A stretch of 64,000 nt of DNA from Acidipila sp. EB88 (GTDB lineage Bacteria; Acidobacteriota; Terriglobia; Terriglobales; Acidobacteriaceae), in NCBI RefSeq assembly GCF_003858395.1, contig NZ_QWEV01000005.1, positions 1,860,001-1,924,000 of the forward strand, given 5' to 3'. Shown here piece by piece: positions 44,835 through 54,038 of the stretch. The notes below the pieces were generated by a model. The model had not been told where the DNA came from. It worked only from the letters and a program-made list of their open reading frames with translations, and did not search any database. Every line of letters begins with the position of its first letter. Positions within the stretch are counted from its first letter, which is position 1. The position numbers and the translations under genes were made by a program.

Positions 44835-46163
44835 CTAGCCCTGCTGCGCCTGTTCTGCATGCCAGAAGGCGCGCAGGGTGAAGACAAAAAACAGGGCGAG
44901 CGCAAGCGTGACCAGGGGAAGCGGCCGGTAAAGCAAAAGCGTCTGGAGCCGGCCAGCGGCTTCCACCCTTGCGGGATGATCGAGCACGCGCCGCAGCAGC
45001 GGGTAGGCCGTCAGCACGCCGGCGGCAGCAGCAAGTGTAACCGCCATGGTAGCGAAACGGTGCCGGGTGCCCACTAGCATGGCGACCGCGGGAAAGATGA
45101 GCAGCAGCAGCCGGGTGTCATATTGCCGGTGGTACACGGGAAGCAGTGTAATGCAGGCCAGGCCCGCAATGGCCAGCAGATGCTTGTGCAGGCTGCCTCG
45201 CAAGGCTAGGACGGGCTGCAGCCACAGGGCAAGCAGCCCGGCCGTGAGGAGATAGGCGCCGGTGTGGTAGACGAGGGGATGACTCGAGAAGGTGCCGAAG
45301 ATAGCCTGCGCGCTGACCAGATAGCCTGCCTGCGGGTTGGCTTGCACCGGCTCGTTCACGCCGCCCGGCCCCGAGTTGCCGTACAAGTTGCGGAGCAGGT
45401 CGTGCATCCAGAAACGGGACGACGCGTGCACGGAGCACCAGGTGCATCCCGCGACCACGACGAGACCGGTAAGCACCAGCGTGCGTCGCAGGATGACCCT
45501 TGCGCGCGGCCCGGCAAAGCCGAAATAAAGAACCAGCAGCAGCGCATCATGCGGCTTGAGGGCGAGCGCGACCGTAAAGCACAGCGTGGTAAGCCACGGC
45601 TGCCGCCCACGCAGAAAGCACCACAGGCCGATCACCAGGAGAGAAATAGCCACGGTCGAGACCTGGCCCTCCATCAGCAGGATGGTGCTGGTGACCACGA
45701 AGAACCCGAGGCACAGTACCGTGGAGCCTGAGTGAAACCGGCCGCAAAGGTCGGCCGTGAGCAGGCAGGCGACCGAGAACAGGCCGGCACAACCCCACAA
45801 CCAGAGAGCCTGTGCCACGGGATAGGGAATAGCGGCCAGCGGAGCGAGCAGCGCGAGGGAAAAAGGCGGGTAGAGTGCCGAGTACGGCGCAAACACAATG
45901 GGATCGTCATTGATGCCGCCCGCCCTGAGATAGGCGATGCGGGTGTCTGTTTCGCTGTATGGGTTACAGCCGGTAAGCAGGCAGCGCGCGCTCGAGAAGG
46001 GCTGCTTGAAGTCGCGCTGATGGTCGGCCAGTCGCTCGTCGTGATAGCCCCGAGCCACAAAGAGCAGGCAACACAGCAGCATGAACGTGAACGCGGTGGC
46101 GCGAAACAGGCGCGTGCCGCTCTTCATCTGCAGGTCCGGTTCGCTTGTTGTTGTTGCAATCAT
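44835..46163 (-). CDS. GT87/DUF2029-like polyprenol-mannose glycosyltransferase
   Basis: A 442-residue polytopic membrane protein with about nine to ten hydrophobic segments, of the GT-C fold DUF2029/GT87 type. GT87 enzymes move mannose from polyprenyl phosphate. Signs are the periplasmic loop after TM1 (RDFKQPFSSARCLLTGCNPY with acidic/basic residues), FAPYSALYPPFSLALLAPLA, and MEGQVSTVAISLLVIGLWCF, VALALKPHDALLLV. The start at 46163 (MIATTT) follows AGGAC/CAGG; upstream frame to 46451 is not conserved-looking. ACTAGACT at 46195-46202 (minus strand) is a good -10. It is convergent with the secreted protein by five bases. Confidence 0.8.
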   Translation of the reverse strand: MIATTTSEPDLQMKSGTRLFRATAFTFMLLCCLLFVARGYHDERLADHQRDFKQPFSSARCLLTGCNPYSETDTRIAYLRAGGINDDPIVFAPYSALYPPFSLALLAPLAAIPYPVAQALWLWGCAGLFSVACLLTADLCGRFHSGSTVLCLGFFVVTSTILLMEGQVSTVAISLLVIGLWCFLRGRQPWLTTLCFTVALALKPHDALLLVLYFGFAGPRARVILRRTLVLTGLVVVAGCTWCSVHASSRFWMHDLLRNLYGNSGPGGVNEPVQANPQAGYLVSAQAIFGTFSSHPLVYHTGAYLLTAGLLALWLQPVLALRGSLHKHLLAIAGLACITLLPVYHRQYDTRLLLLIFPAVAMLVGTRHRFATMAVTLAAAAGVLTAYPLLRRVLDHPARVEAAGRLQTLLLYRPLPLVTLALALFFVFTLRAFWHAEQAQQG

Positions 46164-46497
46164 CCTGCGCGTCCTGTCCTGTGGTGAGTGCTTCAGTCTA
46201 GTCCCCATGCCAGCTTTGCGCGTGGCAACGCAGGCTGCTATGAAGACGGGGGCTGTTGTGGAAATGTTGCCGGGAACGGAGCGGGTGTTTGGCCAGCCCT
46301 GAACGAGGAACCGCATGCAGGCATGGCAGGCCGCAGACCGGAAGTGCACAAGCGATGGCTTCTCGGGGGAATCGGCCTGCACGAAGCAGCTCGCCGCTTG
46401 ACGGGGCAGTGCGTTTTCTGCGAATCCGGCAAGCCCGTTGCTTCTGCTCACGGGAGTGCATAGAGTGCTCGTAAGATTTGCTGCGCGGAGGAAGACA
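46164..46497. other. Divergent intergenic region, GT87-like / alpha-galactosidase
   Basis: 334 bp. It contains the minus-strand -10 candidate at 46195-46200 for the GT gene and a TTGCTT-TAGAGT promoter (46438-46466) plus GGAGGA ribosome binding site for the alpha-galactosidase gene. No gene or repeat was seen in between. Confidence 0.55.
46438..46466 (+). promoter_or_regulatory. Putative sigma-70-type promoter of the alpha-galactosidase
   Basis: TTGCTT (46438-46443), 17-bp spacer, TAGAGT (46461-46466). Transcription would start near 46473, giving a 25-base leader that holds GGAGGA (46488-46493). Confidence 0.45.
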
Positions 46498-48741
46498 GTG
46501 TTGAAAGTGCTCGTGGCCGGTGCCTGCTCCTGTGTTGTTTCGTTGACCTGCTTTGTGCCCTGCCCGCTGCTGGCGCAGAGCGCGGTTCGTGCGCAGGCGG
46601 ACCGTCAGCAGTGGTACCTGAACGCGGGCAAAATGACCTACGTGGTGGGTGTCAACGAGCAGGGCATTCTGCAAACGTTGTACTGGGGGCCCTTGCTGCG
46701 TGACGGGGCCGTAGTGCCTGTCGCCAGGAGCCTGCCGGAGCGAGCGTCTCAGTACCCACCCGCAGCAACCACGCCGCAGGAGTACCCGGCCTACGGCGCG
46801 GGCATCTTTCCAGAGACGGCGCTCAAGGTGAACTCGCTGAACGGTGACCGCACGCTGGTGCTGCACTACGAGTCCGCCAGGGTGGATGGAGCAAAGCTCG
46901 AGATCGTGCTGAAGGACACAGCGCAGCCACTGCGCGTGCACCTGTACTACCAGGCCTATGCCGAGGGAGTGCTGGCGCGCTGGTCGCGTATCGAGAACAT
47001 CGGCAAGGGCAGCTTCGGCATCGAAAACGCGGCCTCGGCCACGTGGAATCTGCCGGCAGGCACCGGGTACTCGCATCGCTGGCTCACGGGCATGTGGGGT
47101 GGCGAGTTCCAGTTGAACGAGGAGCCGCTGAAGACAGGCAAGAGCGTGCAGGAGAGTCGCACGGGGCACACCTCGCACGAGGCTAACCCGTGGTTCTCGA
47201 TCGGCAAGCAAGGGGAGACGACGGAGGAGACGGGCCCCGTGTGGTTTGGCGAGCTGGGCTGGAGCGGCAACTGGCAGATTGTCACCGAGTACACTTCGCT
47301 CGAGCAGCCGCGCGTCACGGGCGGCTACAACCCGTTCGACTTCCACTGGACGCTTGCCGCCGGTGCGTCGCTGGAGACGCCGAAGTTCTACGCGGGGTAC
47401 ACCGATGGAGGCGAAGGACAGGCATCGCGCATCCTGAGCCAGTTCCAGTTGCAGGAGATCCTGCCGAAGCGCGGAGAAGCGCGCGAAGCGAAGCCGCGGC
47501 CGATTATCTATAACTCGTGGGAAGCCACCGAGATGAACTTCACTGCCGACACGCAGATTGCCCTGGCCGAGCGCGCGGCCAAGGCAGGTGTGGAGCGGTT
47601 CGTGATTGACGATGGCTGGTTCGGCAAGCGCGACGACGACCATGCCGGGCTGGGTGACTGGACGGTGACGCCGAAGAAGTTTCCGCAAGGGCTCAAGCCG
47701 ATCATTAATCGCGTGCATGCGCTGGGCATGGACTTTGGCATCTGGGTGGAGCCGGAGATGGTGAACCCGGACAGCGACCTGTATCGACAGCATCCTGACT
47801 GGGCCATGAACTTTCCTGACCGGCAGCGGACGGAGATGCGCAACCAGTTGATGCTGAACCTGGCGCGCACCGATGTGAAGGAGTGGATGTTCACCTGGCT
47901 CGACAAGCTGGTGAGCGAGAACGACATTGCATTTCTTAAGTGGGATTACAACCGCATCTGGTCGGAGCCGGGCTGGAACACGGCTCCCGGCTCAAGCCCG
48001 GAACATCCCAATCCGGATGCCGAGAAAGCGATCTATCTCCAGTCGATACGCAACCTGTACGAGGTGATCGACCGGCTGCGGGCCAAGCATCCGAAGTTGG
48101 AAATTGAGTCGTGCTCGAGCGGCGGCGGACGAGTGGATCTTGGCATCCTCGAGCGCACGGACGAGGTGTGGCCGAGCGACAATACGGACGCATTGGACCG
48201 GCAGGACATCCAGTGGGGCTACACGCAGGCGTACACGCCGCAGACCATGGTTGCGTGGGTAACGGATGTGCCGAGCATGGATCACCGCATGGTGCCTCTG
48301 CAATACCGCTTTGTGGTGGCGATGCAGGGCGCGCTGGGTATCGGCGCGAACCTGACGAAGTTTTCCGACGCGGACATGGCGCTGTCGGCGAAGCTGACGG
48401 AGTTCTACAAGACCGTTCGCACCACTGTGCAGCAGGGCAAGCTGTATCGGCTTGCATCGCCGCTTGCCGGCGACACGTCGCAGATGGAGTACGTGGCCGA
48501 CGATGGCTCGCAGGCAGTGCTGCTGGCGTATGTGCACAGCCAGCGTTTCGCATTGCCCTACGCCGCTGTTCACCTGCGAGGGCTCGATCCGGATGCGATG
48601 TACCACGTGCACGCGCTGGACCCGGACAAGTATGCGGGCGAAGCCACCGTGTCGGGCTCTGTGCTGATGGGCGCCGGGGTAAACCTGAAACTGCGTGGCG
48701 ACTACGACAGCACAGCAGTGGCGCTGGAGCGTGTGCGATGA
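46498..48741 (+). CDS. Alpha-galactosidase (GH36), secreted
   Basis: Removes terminal alpha-galactose from oligo- and polysaccharides such as raffinose or galactomannan. The 747-residue protein has an N-terminal signal peptide (LVAGACSCVVSLTCFVPCPL), a beta-sandwich domain, and the GH36 barrel with RFVIDDGWFGKRDDDHAGL, GMDFGIWVEPEMVNPDS, the nucleophile Asp483 in FLKWDYNR and acid/base Asp561 in EVWPSDNTDALDR. The length fits secreted GH36 enzymes. The GTG at 46498 is chosen because GGAGGA lies five bases upstream; TTG at 46501 is also possible. The nearby GT87-like and glucan genes suggest a glycan-use locus. Confidence 0.9.
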   Translation: MLKVLVAGACSCVVSLTCFVPCPLLAQSAVRAQADRQQWYLNAGKMTYVVGVNEQGILQTLYWGPLLRDGAVVPVARSLPERASQYPPAATTPQEYPAYGAGIFPETALKVNSLNGDRTLVLHYESARVDGAKLEIVLKDTAQPLRVHLYYQAYAEGVLARWSRIENIGKGSFGIENAASATWNLPAGTGYSHRWLTGMWGGEFQLNEEPLKTGKSVQESRTGHTSHEANPWFSIGKQGETTEETGPVWFGELGWSGNWQIVTEYTSLEQPRVTGGYNPFDFHWTLAAGASLETPKFYAGYTDGGEGQASRILSQFQLQEILPKRGEAREAKPRPIIYNSWEATEMNFTADTQIALAERAAKAGVERFVIDDGWFGKRDDDHAGLGDWTVTPKKFPQGLKPIINRVHALGMDFGIWVEPEMVNPDSDLYRQHPDWAMNFPDRQRTEMRNQLMLNLARTDVKEWMFTWLDKLVSENDIAFLKWDYNRIWSEPGWNTAPGSSPEHPNPDAEKAIYLQSIRNLYEVIDRLRAKHPKLEIESCSSGGGRVDLGILERTDEVWPSDNTDALDRQDIQWGYTQAYTPQTMVAWVTDVPSMDHRMVPLQYRFVVAMQGALGIGANLTKFSDADMALSAKLTEFYKTVRTTVQQGKLYRLASPLAGDTSQMEYVADDGSQAVLLAYVHSQRFALPYAAVHLRGLDPDAMYHVHALDPDKYAGEATVSGSVLMGAGVNLKLRGDYDSTAVALERVR

Positions 48742-48868
48742 CCGCTCGTTCCAACGAGGAGCCTCGTCTCACGATTGCAGCAAGTGGTGAGTCTCAGGTG
48801 TAGAAGTTGTACGCGACAGCCCAGCAGAGAGTTTCTGTGCTTAATGAAGCGGCTGCCGGGAGCGCCCT

Positions 48869-50278
48869 CTACTTGCCGATGCAGAAGGTGGAAAAGATGA
48901 GGTGCAGCACAGTATCCGGAGTCGTTGCCCCGGTCAGGGTGTCGAGCGACTGCAGTGCCGAGTAGAGGTCGAGCAGGAAAACCTCGTGCGGTGTACCGGC
49001 TGCGTTGGCAGTGTGCGCGGACTCGAGCGCGGTGTGCGCCTGCTTCACCGCGGCGTGCTGCCGCCTGTTGGTAAGCAGCGGCGATTCACTGGTCACTGCG
49101 CTGTGACCAATCAGCATCGCCTGCATGCGATCCCGCAGCGGCTCGATTCCCTCTCCCGTCAGGGCAGAAGCGGCGAGCACCTCTGCCCAGGGAGCGTGCG
49201 CCTGCACCTCCGTGAGCGCGGCAGCCTCCTTCGCCCGGTCGCCTTGTAACAGGTCCCACTTGTTCAGGACCACCAGCAGTCGCCTGTCGCGCGCGGCACG
49301 TAGGAGTGCGAGATCCTCCGACTCGACCGGGTCTACACTGCTCAGGACCAGCATCACCAGCGTCGCGTCGGCAAAAGCCTCTCTCGACTTTTCAATGCCC
49401 AGGCGCTCTGCCTCGCTGGTGGCGTGCCGCAGGCCCGCGGTATCCACAAGTTCAATGGGGAAGCCGCCAAGCGAGATATGCTCATGCACCGTGTCACGCG
49501 TTGTGCCCGCTTCGGCGGTGACGATGGCGCGCTCGCGCGCGAGCAGTCGATTGAACAGGGAACTCTTGCCGGCATTGGGGCGCCCCACGATGGCTAGAGT
49601 CGCGCCATGTGTAAGCAGCCGCCCTTGTTCAAACGATCGCTCTAACTGGAGCAAGGGCTCTGTAATTGCCACCAACGTGGTGGCAATTACAGAAGATGCA
49701 AGTACGGGAGTGTCATCTTCTGCGAAATCTATGCCCGCTTCCAGCGATGCGATCAGCGCAATGAGCTCCTGCTTCAACGGGGCAACGCGCCGGGACAGGC
49801 TGCCGCCCAGCTGCTGCGCAGCGACCTGCGCCTGAAGCAGCGTTTGTGCGTCCACAAGGTCGCGCACGGCCTCGGCCTGCATCAGGTCAAGGCGGCCCGA
49901 TAGAAAGGCGCGCTCGGTAAACTCACCCGGTTCAGCCAGGCGGGCGCCTGCCTGCATAAGGCGAAGCAGGATATGGTCAAGCAGCACCGGCGACCCATGC
50001 GCGGCTATCTCCACTATGTCTTCACCCGTGTACGAGTGGGGCGCCTCAAAGTAAGTCACGACAGCTTCATCGAGCTTCTGCTCTGTTTCTGGGTCCACCA
50101 GATAGCAGAAGCGAGCCCGCTGGTGCACAAACAGTGAGGACGACCCGCGCACCAGTGTGGCCGCAAGCGCGCACGCCGCGGTGCCACTGACACGGATGAC
50201 GCCGATGCCGCCGCGTCCTGCTGGCGTGGCAATGGCCACGATGGTGTCGCGCACCGAATCTTCAGACACTGGCAGCAT
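48869..50278 (-). CDS. mnmE: tRNA-modification GTPase MnmE
   Basis: With MnmG it forms 5-carboxymethylaminomethyluridine at the tRNA wobble position. The 469-residue protein has the folate-binding N-terminal domain (DTIVAIATPAGRGGIGVIRV), the helical domain with an inserted Ras-like G domain (P-loop GRPNAGKS at 232-239, GTTRD, DTAGLRH, NKWD), and the conserved C-terminal FCIGK. It is transcribed with the jag/yidC/yidD/rnpA/rpmH group, as in many bacteria, although MnmG is not next to it. A perfect 15-bp palindrome lies in the coding sequence (49660-49692). Confidence 0.95.
   Translation of the reverse strand: MLPVSEDSVRDTIVAIATPAGRGGIGVIRVSGTAACALAATLVRGSSSLFVHQRARFCYLVDPETEQKLDEAVVTYFEAPHSYTGEDIVEIAAHGSPVLLDHILLRLMQAGARLAEPGEFTERAFLSGRLDLMQAEAVRDLVDAQTLLQAQVAAQQLGGSLSRRVAPLKQELIALIASLEAGIDFAEDDTPVLASSVIATTLVAITEPLLQLERSFEQGRLLTHGATLAIVGRPNAGKSSLFNRLLARERAIVTAEAGTTRDTVHEHISLGGFPIELVDTAGLRHATSEAERLGIEKSREAFADATLVMLVLSSVDPVESEDLALLRAARDRRLLVVLNKWDLLQGDRAKEAAALTEVQAHAPWAEVLAASALTGEGIEPLRDRMQAMLIGHSAVTSESPLLTNRRQHAAVKQAHTALESAHTANAAGTPHEVFLLDLYSALQSLDTLTGATTPDTVLHLIFSTFCIGK
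49660..49692. repeat. Perfect 33-bp palindrome inside mnmE
   Basis: CTGTAATTGCCACCA (49660-49674) and TGGTGGCAATTACAG (49678-49692) around ACG. It encodes SVIATTLVAIT between the helical and G domains, with no change in the protein's expected length. The arms share the GCCACC/GGTGGC core with the terminator at 39729. Confidence 0.7.
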
Positions 50279-50378
50279 GCACAGCCCTCACGGTTGAAGC
50301 CAGCCGGTTCCGACGCCGTACATGCCCGCCACCGTGAACAAACACGCGCATGGCTGAATAGCTGCTGGCGAAGACGGC

Positions 50379-50978
50379 CTAGCGACGGCGGCCGGAGCCA
50401 CCTGGTCGAACTCGGTTTCCACCCGTGGAGTAGGCGCGGCTCGAAGGCAGAGGTGTCGGCGGGGTGTACGTCGCGCGGTCGAAGTGCAGTGGATACACAA
50501 CCAGCATGCGCTGGCTGCCTTCGCCCACTGAGCCCGTCTGTACATCGGGCAGATCGCGGAAAGCAAGGTGCAGCAGGCGCCGCTCCCCCGACGTCATGGG
50601 TGCAAACGCGTAAGGCTGCCCTGTACCTTGCACCTGCGTGGCTGCCGTCTGCGCCTTCAGTCGGAGGTCGCGTGCACGCAGTCCTTTGAAGTTTCCGGCG
50701 TCGAACGAAAGCTTGTCGTGCTCTTCGCTTTCAAGATGAATCAGCTTCGCGGCCAGGTGTTCCATGGCGCGCAGCAGTTCCCCGTTTCGCTCTACCAGCA
50801 TCGGCGCATCGGGCCCATCGATCTCCACGTAGATCTCGCGTGCCTCGAAGCCGTCAGGGTCAGCGGCATCTGGGCCAGCGGTGATGCGGTAGCTCAGCCG
50901 CATGCCGCCACTCGTGGTCAGCAGCTTTAAAAAGCCGGAGATCGTTTCCGCAGCGGATTGGTAGTCGGCGATCGGCAC
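50379..50978 (-). CDS. jag: Jag/KhpB-like RNA-binding protein
   Basis: A 199-residue Jag (SpoIIIJ-associated, KhpB) protein with a KH-like part (IYVEIDGPDAPMLVERNGELLRAMEHLAAKL) and an R3H part (APMTSGERRLLHLAFRDLPDVQTGSVGEGSQRMLVVYP). The usual N-terminal Jag domain is short here (TISGFLKLLTTSGGM). It is thought to bind RNA and help cell-wall and division control. The GTG at 50978 is chosen because TACACT ends six bases upstream, giving a leaderless start, and because a terminator just upstream cuts it from yidC; a TTG at 51005 lies in the terminator's T-run. Confidence 0.75.
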   Translation of the reverse strand: MPIADYQSAAETISGFLKLLTTSGGMRLSYRITAGPDAADPDGFEAREIYVEIDGPDAPMLVERNGELLRAMEHLAAKLIHLESEEHDKLSFDAGNFKGLRARDLRLKAQTAATQVQGTGQPYAFAPMTSGERRLLHLAFRDLPDVQTGSVGEGSQRMLVVYPLHFDRATYTPPTPLPSSRAYSTGGNRVRPGGSGRRR

Positions 50979-50984
50979 AAGGCT

Positions 50985-50990
50985 AGTGTA
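50985..50990 (-). promoter_or_regulatory. -10-like element of jag, leaderless type
   Basis: TACACT on the minus strand ending six bases before the GTG at 50978. It supports an independent jag transcript after the yidC terminator. Confidence 0.4.
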
Positions 50991-51010
50991 TCGAATACAG
51001 CACAAACAAA

Positions 51011-51037
51011 GAGGCCCTCGCCGGTAGCGAAGGCCTC
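51011..51037 (-). terminator. Terminator between yidC and jag
   Basis: GAGGCC with GGCCTC and an inner TCGC/GCGA pairing around CGGTA; on the minus strand it is followed by TTTGTTTG. One mismatch lies in the stem. Confidence 0.7.
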
Positions 51038-51060
51038 TCGAGTCACAAATAGTACTGCGG

Positions 51061-52851
51061 TTATGCTTTGCGCGGGCTTACGATTTTTGCGTTGATCGTC
51101 TTGCCGTTCTTTTTCGCGGCTCGGCGCAACGCCAGTTCCCGCATCTCGCGGCCCATGGCGGTCTTGTTCATTCCCAGTTGGATCAGGATGCCGAGCAGGT
51201 TGGAAGCAGCCCAGTACAGCGCAAGACCTGCGCCAATGGACCAGGTCATGAAGCCGAAGACTGCAGGCATGGTAATCGCCATCATGCGCTGTTGCTGCGG
51301 GTCCACGCCGGGCGAGGGGGTAAGCCACTGCACCAGGAACATGGAGCCCACGAAGAAGATGGGCAGAAGGTGGATCGGATCGGGCGAGCTCAGGTCCGGC
51401 ACCCAGAGCCAGTGCGCTTGGCGCAGCTCAATGACGTTGGAGAGCATGCGGTAGAAGGCAAACAGCAGCGGCCACTGGATGAGCATGGGCAGGCACGAGC
51501 CGAACATGTTCACGCCATTGTCCTTCTGCACCTTGAAGATTTCCTGGTTCATCTCCTGGCGCTTCGGGTCTGTGGCCTTGTACTGGGCGTAGCGCTTCTT
51601 GATGGCATCCATTTGCGGCTGGATCCGCTGCATCTTCATCGACGAACGCATCATGGCAATGCGTGTCGGCAGCGTTAGCAGGCTCAGCAGCACAGTCAGG
51701 ATCAGGATGGACCAGCCCCAGTTGCCGATGACGTGATCATGCAGCCAGCGCAGCAGCAGGAAAAGCGGCGTGGACAGGATGGACCACCAGCCGAACGAAA
51801 CAATCTTGTCGAGGCTTGGGCCGCCGTCTACTCCATGCACGGCAGAAAGGGCGCCCAGCGTCTTGGGGCCGACAAAGAGCCGGGTGTCGAGTGTTCCCGA
51901 GGCATCCACAAGCGCTGCACCAAGCACGGGTGCGGGCGAGGTTTCACCGTCGTTCGGCTTCTTCACGTTCTTGGCAACGCTGACCGAGTTATGCAGCGTG
52001 ATCAGGCTGGCGTTCGCCGGGTGGTCCGGCAGAAAGATTGCGGCGAAGTACAGATCGGAGACGCCGCCCCAGTCATAGTTGCCGCGCAGCGTGTTACCGC
52101 CGGAGATCTTCTTGATGTCTGTCTGCGCAGCCTTGCCGTTCAGGCTCGCATCGAAGCTCGCGCTCGCATACTGCGGCAGCGTCTGCTGATCGCCAAAGCC
52201 GGAAGGCCACGCAAGCGCTGCGGCAACAGGCGCCCCGTTCCTGGTGACGGACACAGTGGCATGCACAACGTAGGTGTTGTCGAAGCTGAACGTCTTCTTC
52301 ACCTGCATGCCATTGGCGGCATAGGTGTACGTCAGCGTTCCTGGCGTTGCGAGCGTTGCGCTGGCGTTTGAAGGGACGAAGAGCGACTGCGAAAGCTGCG
52401 TGTTCAGCGCCGGCTCATAGGTGTACAGCGACAGGGGGTAACCGTAGCGGGCCGACGCCTGGCGGTTCACCAGGTCAAGGGGCTTGCCCGTCTCCATGTC
52501 TTTGTAGTTCTTCAGAATCCAGGAGGTAGCCTCGCCCCCGCGATTCGAAAGGGTGATCCGGTACAGGGCGTTCTCCACCACCGTGGTCGTGGCTGCCGTC
52601 GCCTGGATCGCCGGAGTTCCATCGGACTGCGTTGCTGTCGCCGCGATCGGAGTGGGCACAGCCTGGGTCGGCGCTGCGACTGCACTGCTGGTGCTCTGCG
52701 GGTGCGCGGGGGCCGGGGTGGACTTCCCACGGAAGTATTGCAGCCCCAGGAACACAAGCAGGAACAACGAGAAGTACATCATCAGCGAGTTGCCGCCCGT
52801 GGAGCCGGGGCCGCCTGTGCTTTGCTGGTTCGGGTTCTTAAATTCTGCCAA
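51061..52851 (-). CDS. yidC: Membrane protein insertase YidC
   Basis: Inserts proteins into the inner membrane, alone or with Sec. The 596-residue protein has the gram-negative layout: N-terminal TM (MMYFSLFLLVFLGLQYF), a large periplasmic beta domain with an Ala/Thr/Pro-rich spacer, and the C-terminal five-TM insertase core (WGWSILILTVLLSLLTLPTR; RIQPQMDAIKKRYA; SCLPMLIQWPLLFAFYRML; RMMAITMPAVFGFMTWSIG). A basic tail follows. The start codon is TTG at 52851, with AGGAAG eight bases before. The yidC stop is followed by a terminator, and jag has its own start signals. Confidence 0.95.
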   Translation of the reverse strand: MAEFKNPNQQSTGGPGSTGGNSLMMYFSLFLLVFLGLQYFRGKSTPAPAHPQSTSSAVAAPTQAVPTPIAATATQSDGTPAIQATAATTTVVENALYRITLSNRGGEATSWILKNYKDMETGKPLDLVNRQASARYGYPLSLYTYEPALNTQLSQSLFVPSNASATLATPGTLTYTYAANGMQVKKTFSFDNTYVVHATVSVTRNGAPVAAALAWPSGFGDQQTLPQYASASFDASLNGKAAQTDIKKISGGNTLRGNYDWGGVSDLYFAAIFLPDHPANASLITLHNSVSVAKNVKKPNDGETSPAPVLGAALVDASGTLDTRLFVGPKTLGALSAVHGVDGGPSLDKIVSFGWWSILSTPLFLLLRWLHDHVIGNWGWSILILTVLLSLLTLPTRIAMMRSSMKMQRIQPQMDAIKKRYAQYKATDPKRQEMNQEIFKVQKDNGVNMFGSCLPMLIQWPLLFAFYRMLSNVIELRQAHWLWVPDLSSPDPIHLLPIFFVGSMFLVQWLTPSPGVDPQQQRMMAITMPAVFGFMTWSIGAGLALYWAASNLLGILIQLGMNKTAMGREMRELALRRAAKKNGKTINAKIVSPRKA

Positions 52852-52948
52852 GGGTGGTTCTTCCTAATCTCGAGAGGGTCGCTGAAAGGTCGCGCGCGCG
52901 CCGTGCACCTCTATGGTACCTGCGTGCCTGCGTAGCAGCTTTAAAATG

Positions 52949-53236
52949 CTACTGGGCGTGGGTACGAGCCGGGCGCGGCGCCGCTGGCGGCACCGGGTCC
53001 CAGCCTCCGCGCGAGGCGGGGTTGCAGCGAAGCAGGCGCCATCCGGCTATGGCTCCACCCCGCAGCATGCCATGCTGGGCGCACGCCAGGGCTGCGTACT
53101 CCGAGCAGGTGGGCTGGTAGCAGCAGCCGCCCCGTCCTGGAGAAAACGCATGCAGAACCGGCGAGAGAACGACCTTGTACAGCTTGAAGGCCGCGTCGAT
53201 GATCCCGTGCTTGCTGCCCGGTCCTGGTTTGCTCAC
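52949..53236 (-). CDS. yidD: Membrane protein insertion efficiency factor YidD
   Basis: A 95-residue amphipathic membrane-associated protein that helps YidC-dependent insertion. The signature is LYKVVLSPVLHAFSPGRGGC, then CYQPTCSEYAALA and GAIAGWRLLRCNPASRGGWDPVP. It starts at GTG 53236, overlapping the last codons of rnpA (GTGA), so the two are translationally coupled. A gap of about 100 bp separates it from yidC. Confidence 0.93.
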   Translation of the reverse strand: MSKPGPGSKHGIIDAAFKLYKVVLSPVLHAFSPGRGGCCYQPTCSEYAALACAQHGMLRGGAIAGWRLLRCNPASRGGWDPVPPAAPRPARTHAQ

Positions 53237-53703
53237 GGCTTCGCTGTGTTTAGGGAAGTGGGCTGTGGCTTGGAGCGAGCGCCGGCCTTCGCGCCCTTGC
53301 GGGGCTGGCGCGGAAGTGGCGTGTTCGGGGCTCCCTGGGCAATGCGACGCGCGACCGCGAGGAAGACGGAGTCTATTTCCTGCTGGAGGATAGTGAACGG
53401 CATGGTCGCCAGCACGGGGCGAGGATGCAGAACCACATCGGTACCAGCGGGGAGATGGTGCAGGGCTACGCGGGCGGCAACGCGGAGGCGGCGCTTCAGC
53501 CGATTGCGCAGCGGTGCGGCACCCAGCACCTTGGGGACGGTGATGCCGATCCGTGAAGAGGTCGCTGGAGCATCACTCACCGGCATCAGCGCTGCACGAT
53601 AAAAGTAGCTGAGCGAGGGGCTCTGATGCTTACGGCTGGTGCCATACACCACACCATAGTCCGCATGCTTGCGCAGCCGGGTCTGTTGGAAGGATGTGGG
53701 CAT
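53233..53703 (-). CDS. rnpA: Ribonuclease P protein component
   Basis: Protein subunit of RNase P, which trims the 5' end of tRNA precursors. It is 156 residues. The start MPTSFQQTRLRKHADYGVV at 53703 is used; the frame upstream to 53865 has no homology. The basic RNR-type motif is LRNRLKRRLRVAAR, preceded by SRIGITVPKVLGAAP and followed by DVVLHPRP. An Ala/Lys/Arg/Pro-rich C-terminal extension (GAKAGARSKPQPTSLN) is longer than usual. It sits in the rpmH-rnpA-yidD-yidC order. Confidence 0.93.
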   Translation of the reverse strand: MPTSFQQTRLRKHADYGVVYGTSRKHQSPSLSYFYRAALMPVSDAPATSSRIGITVPKVLGAAPLRNRLKRRLRVAARVALHHLPAGTDVVLHPRPVLATMPFTILQQEIDSVFLAVARRIAQGAPNTPLPRQPRKGAKAGARSKPQPTSLNTAKP

Positions 53704-53882
53704 GTTCACGACCGCCTGTGCTGGCGTTGCGGATTGCTGGCGTATAGGGCATACACCGTAGAAAAATTGAACCGTCCCCAGAGCTAAGGATGACAACGAG
53801 TCACACCATGCGCAGGTAGCAGATTCAGGCGGAAGACCGGCAGCGCCAAGTCTTCCCCGATGCAACAGCGTCGGCTCGTTGA

Positions 53883-54038
53883 CTAGTCGCGGAAGCCGGC
53901 GGACACGGCGATCTTGTGGCGGCCCTTGGCACGGCGACGATTCAGAACGGCAGCGCCGCTGTTTGTCTTCATGCGGGTGCGGAAGCCATGGGTCTTGGCA
54001 CGGTGACGGCGATTAGGTTGAAATGTGCGCTTTGGCAT
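53883..54038 (-). CDS. rpmH: 50S ribosomal protein L34
   Basis: A 51-residue basic ribosomal protein that is too short for many automatic gene calls. The sequence starts [19 protein letters not shown] and continues [20 protein letters not shown] and [10 protein letters not shown], a textbook L34. AAGGAG lies about eleven bases before the ATG at 54038. It is the first gene of the rpmH-rnpA-yidD-yidC group. A -10 match TATACT lies at 54111-54116 on the minus strand, about 70 bases upstream. Confidence 0.97.
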   Translation of the reverse strand: MPKRTFQPNRRHRAKTHGFRTRMKTNSGAAVLNRRRAKGRHKIAVSAGFRD

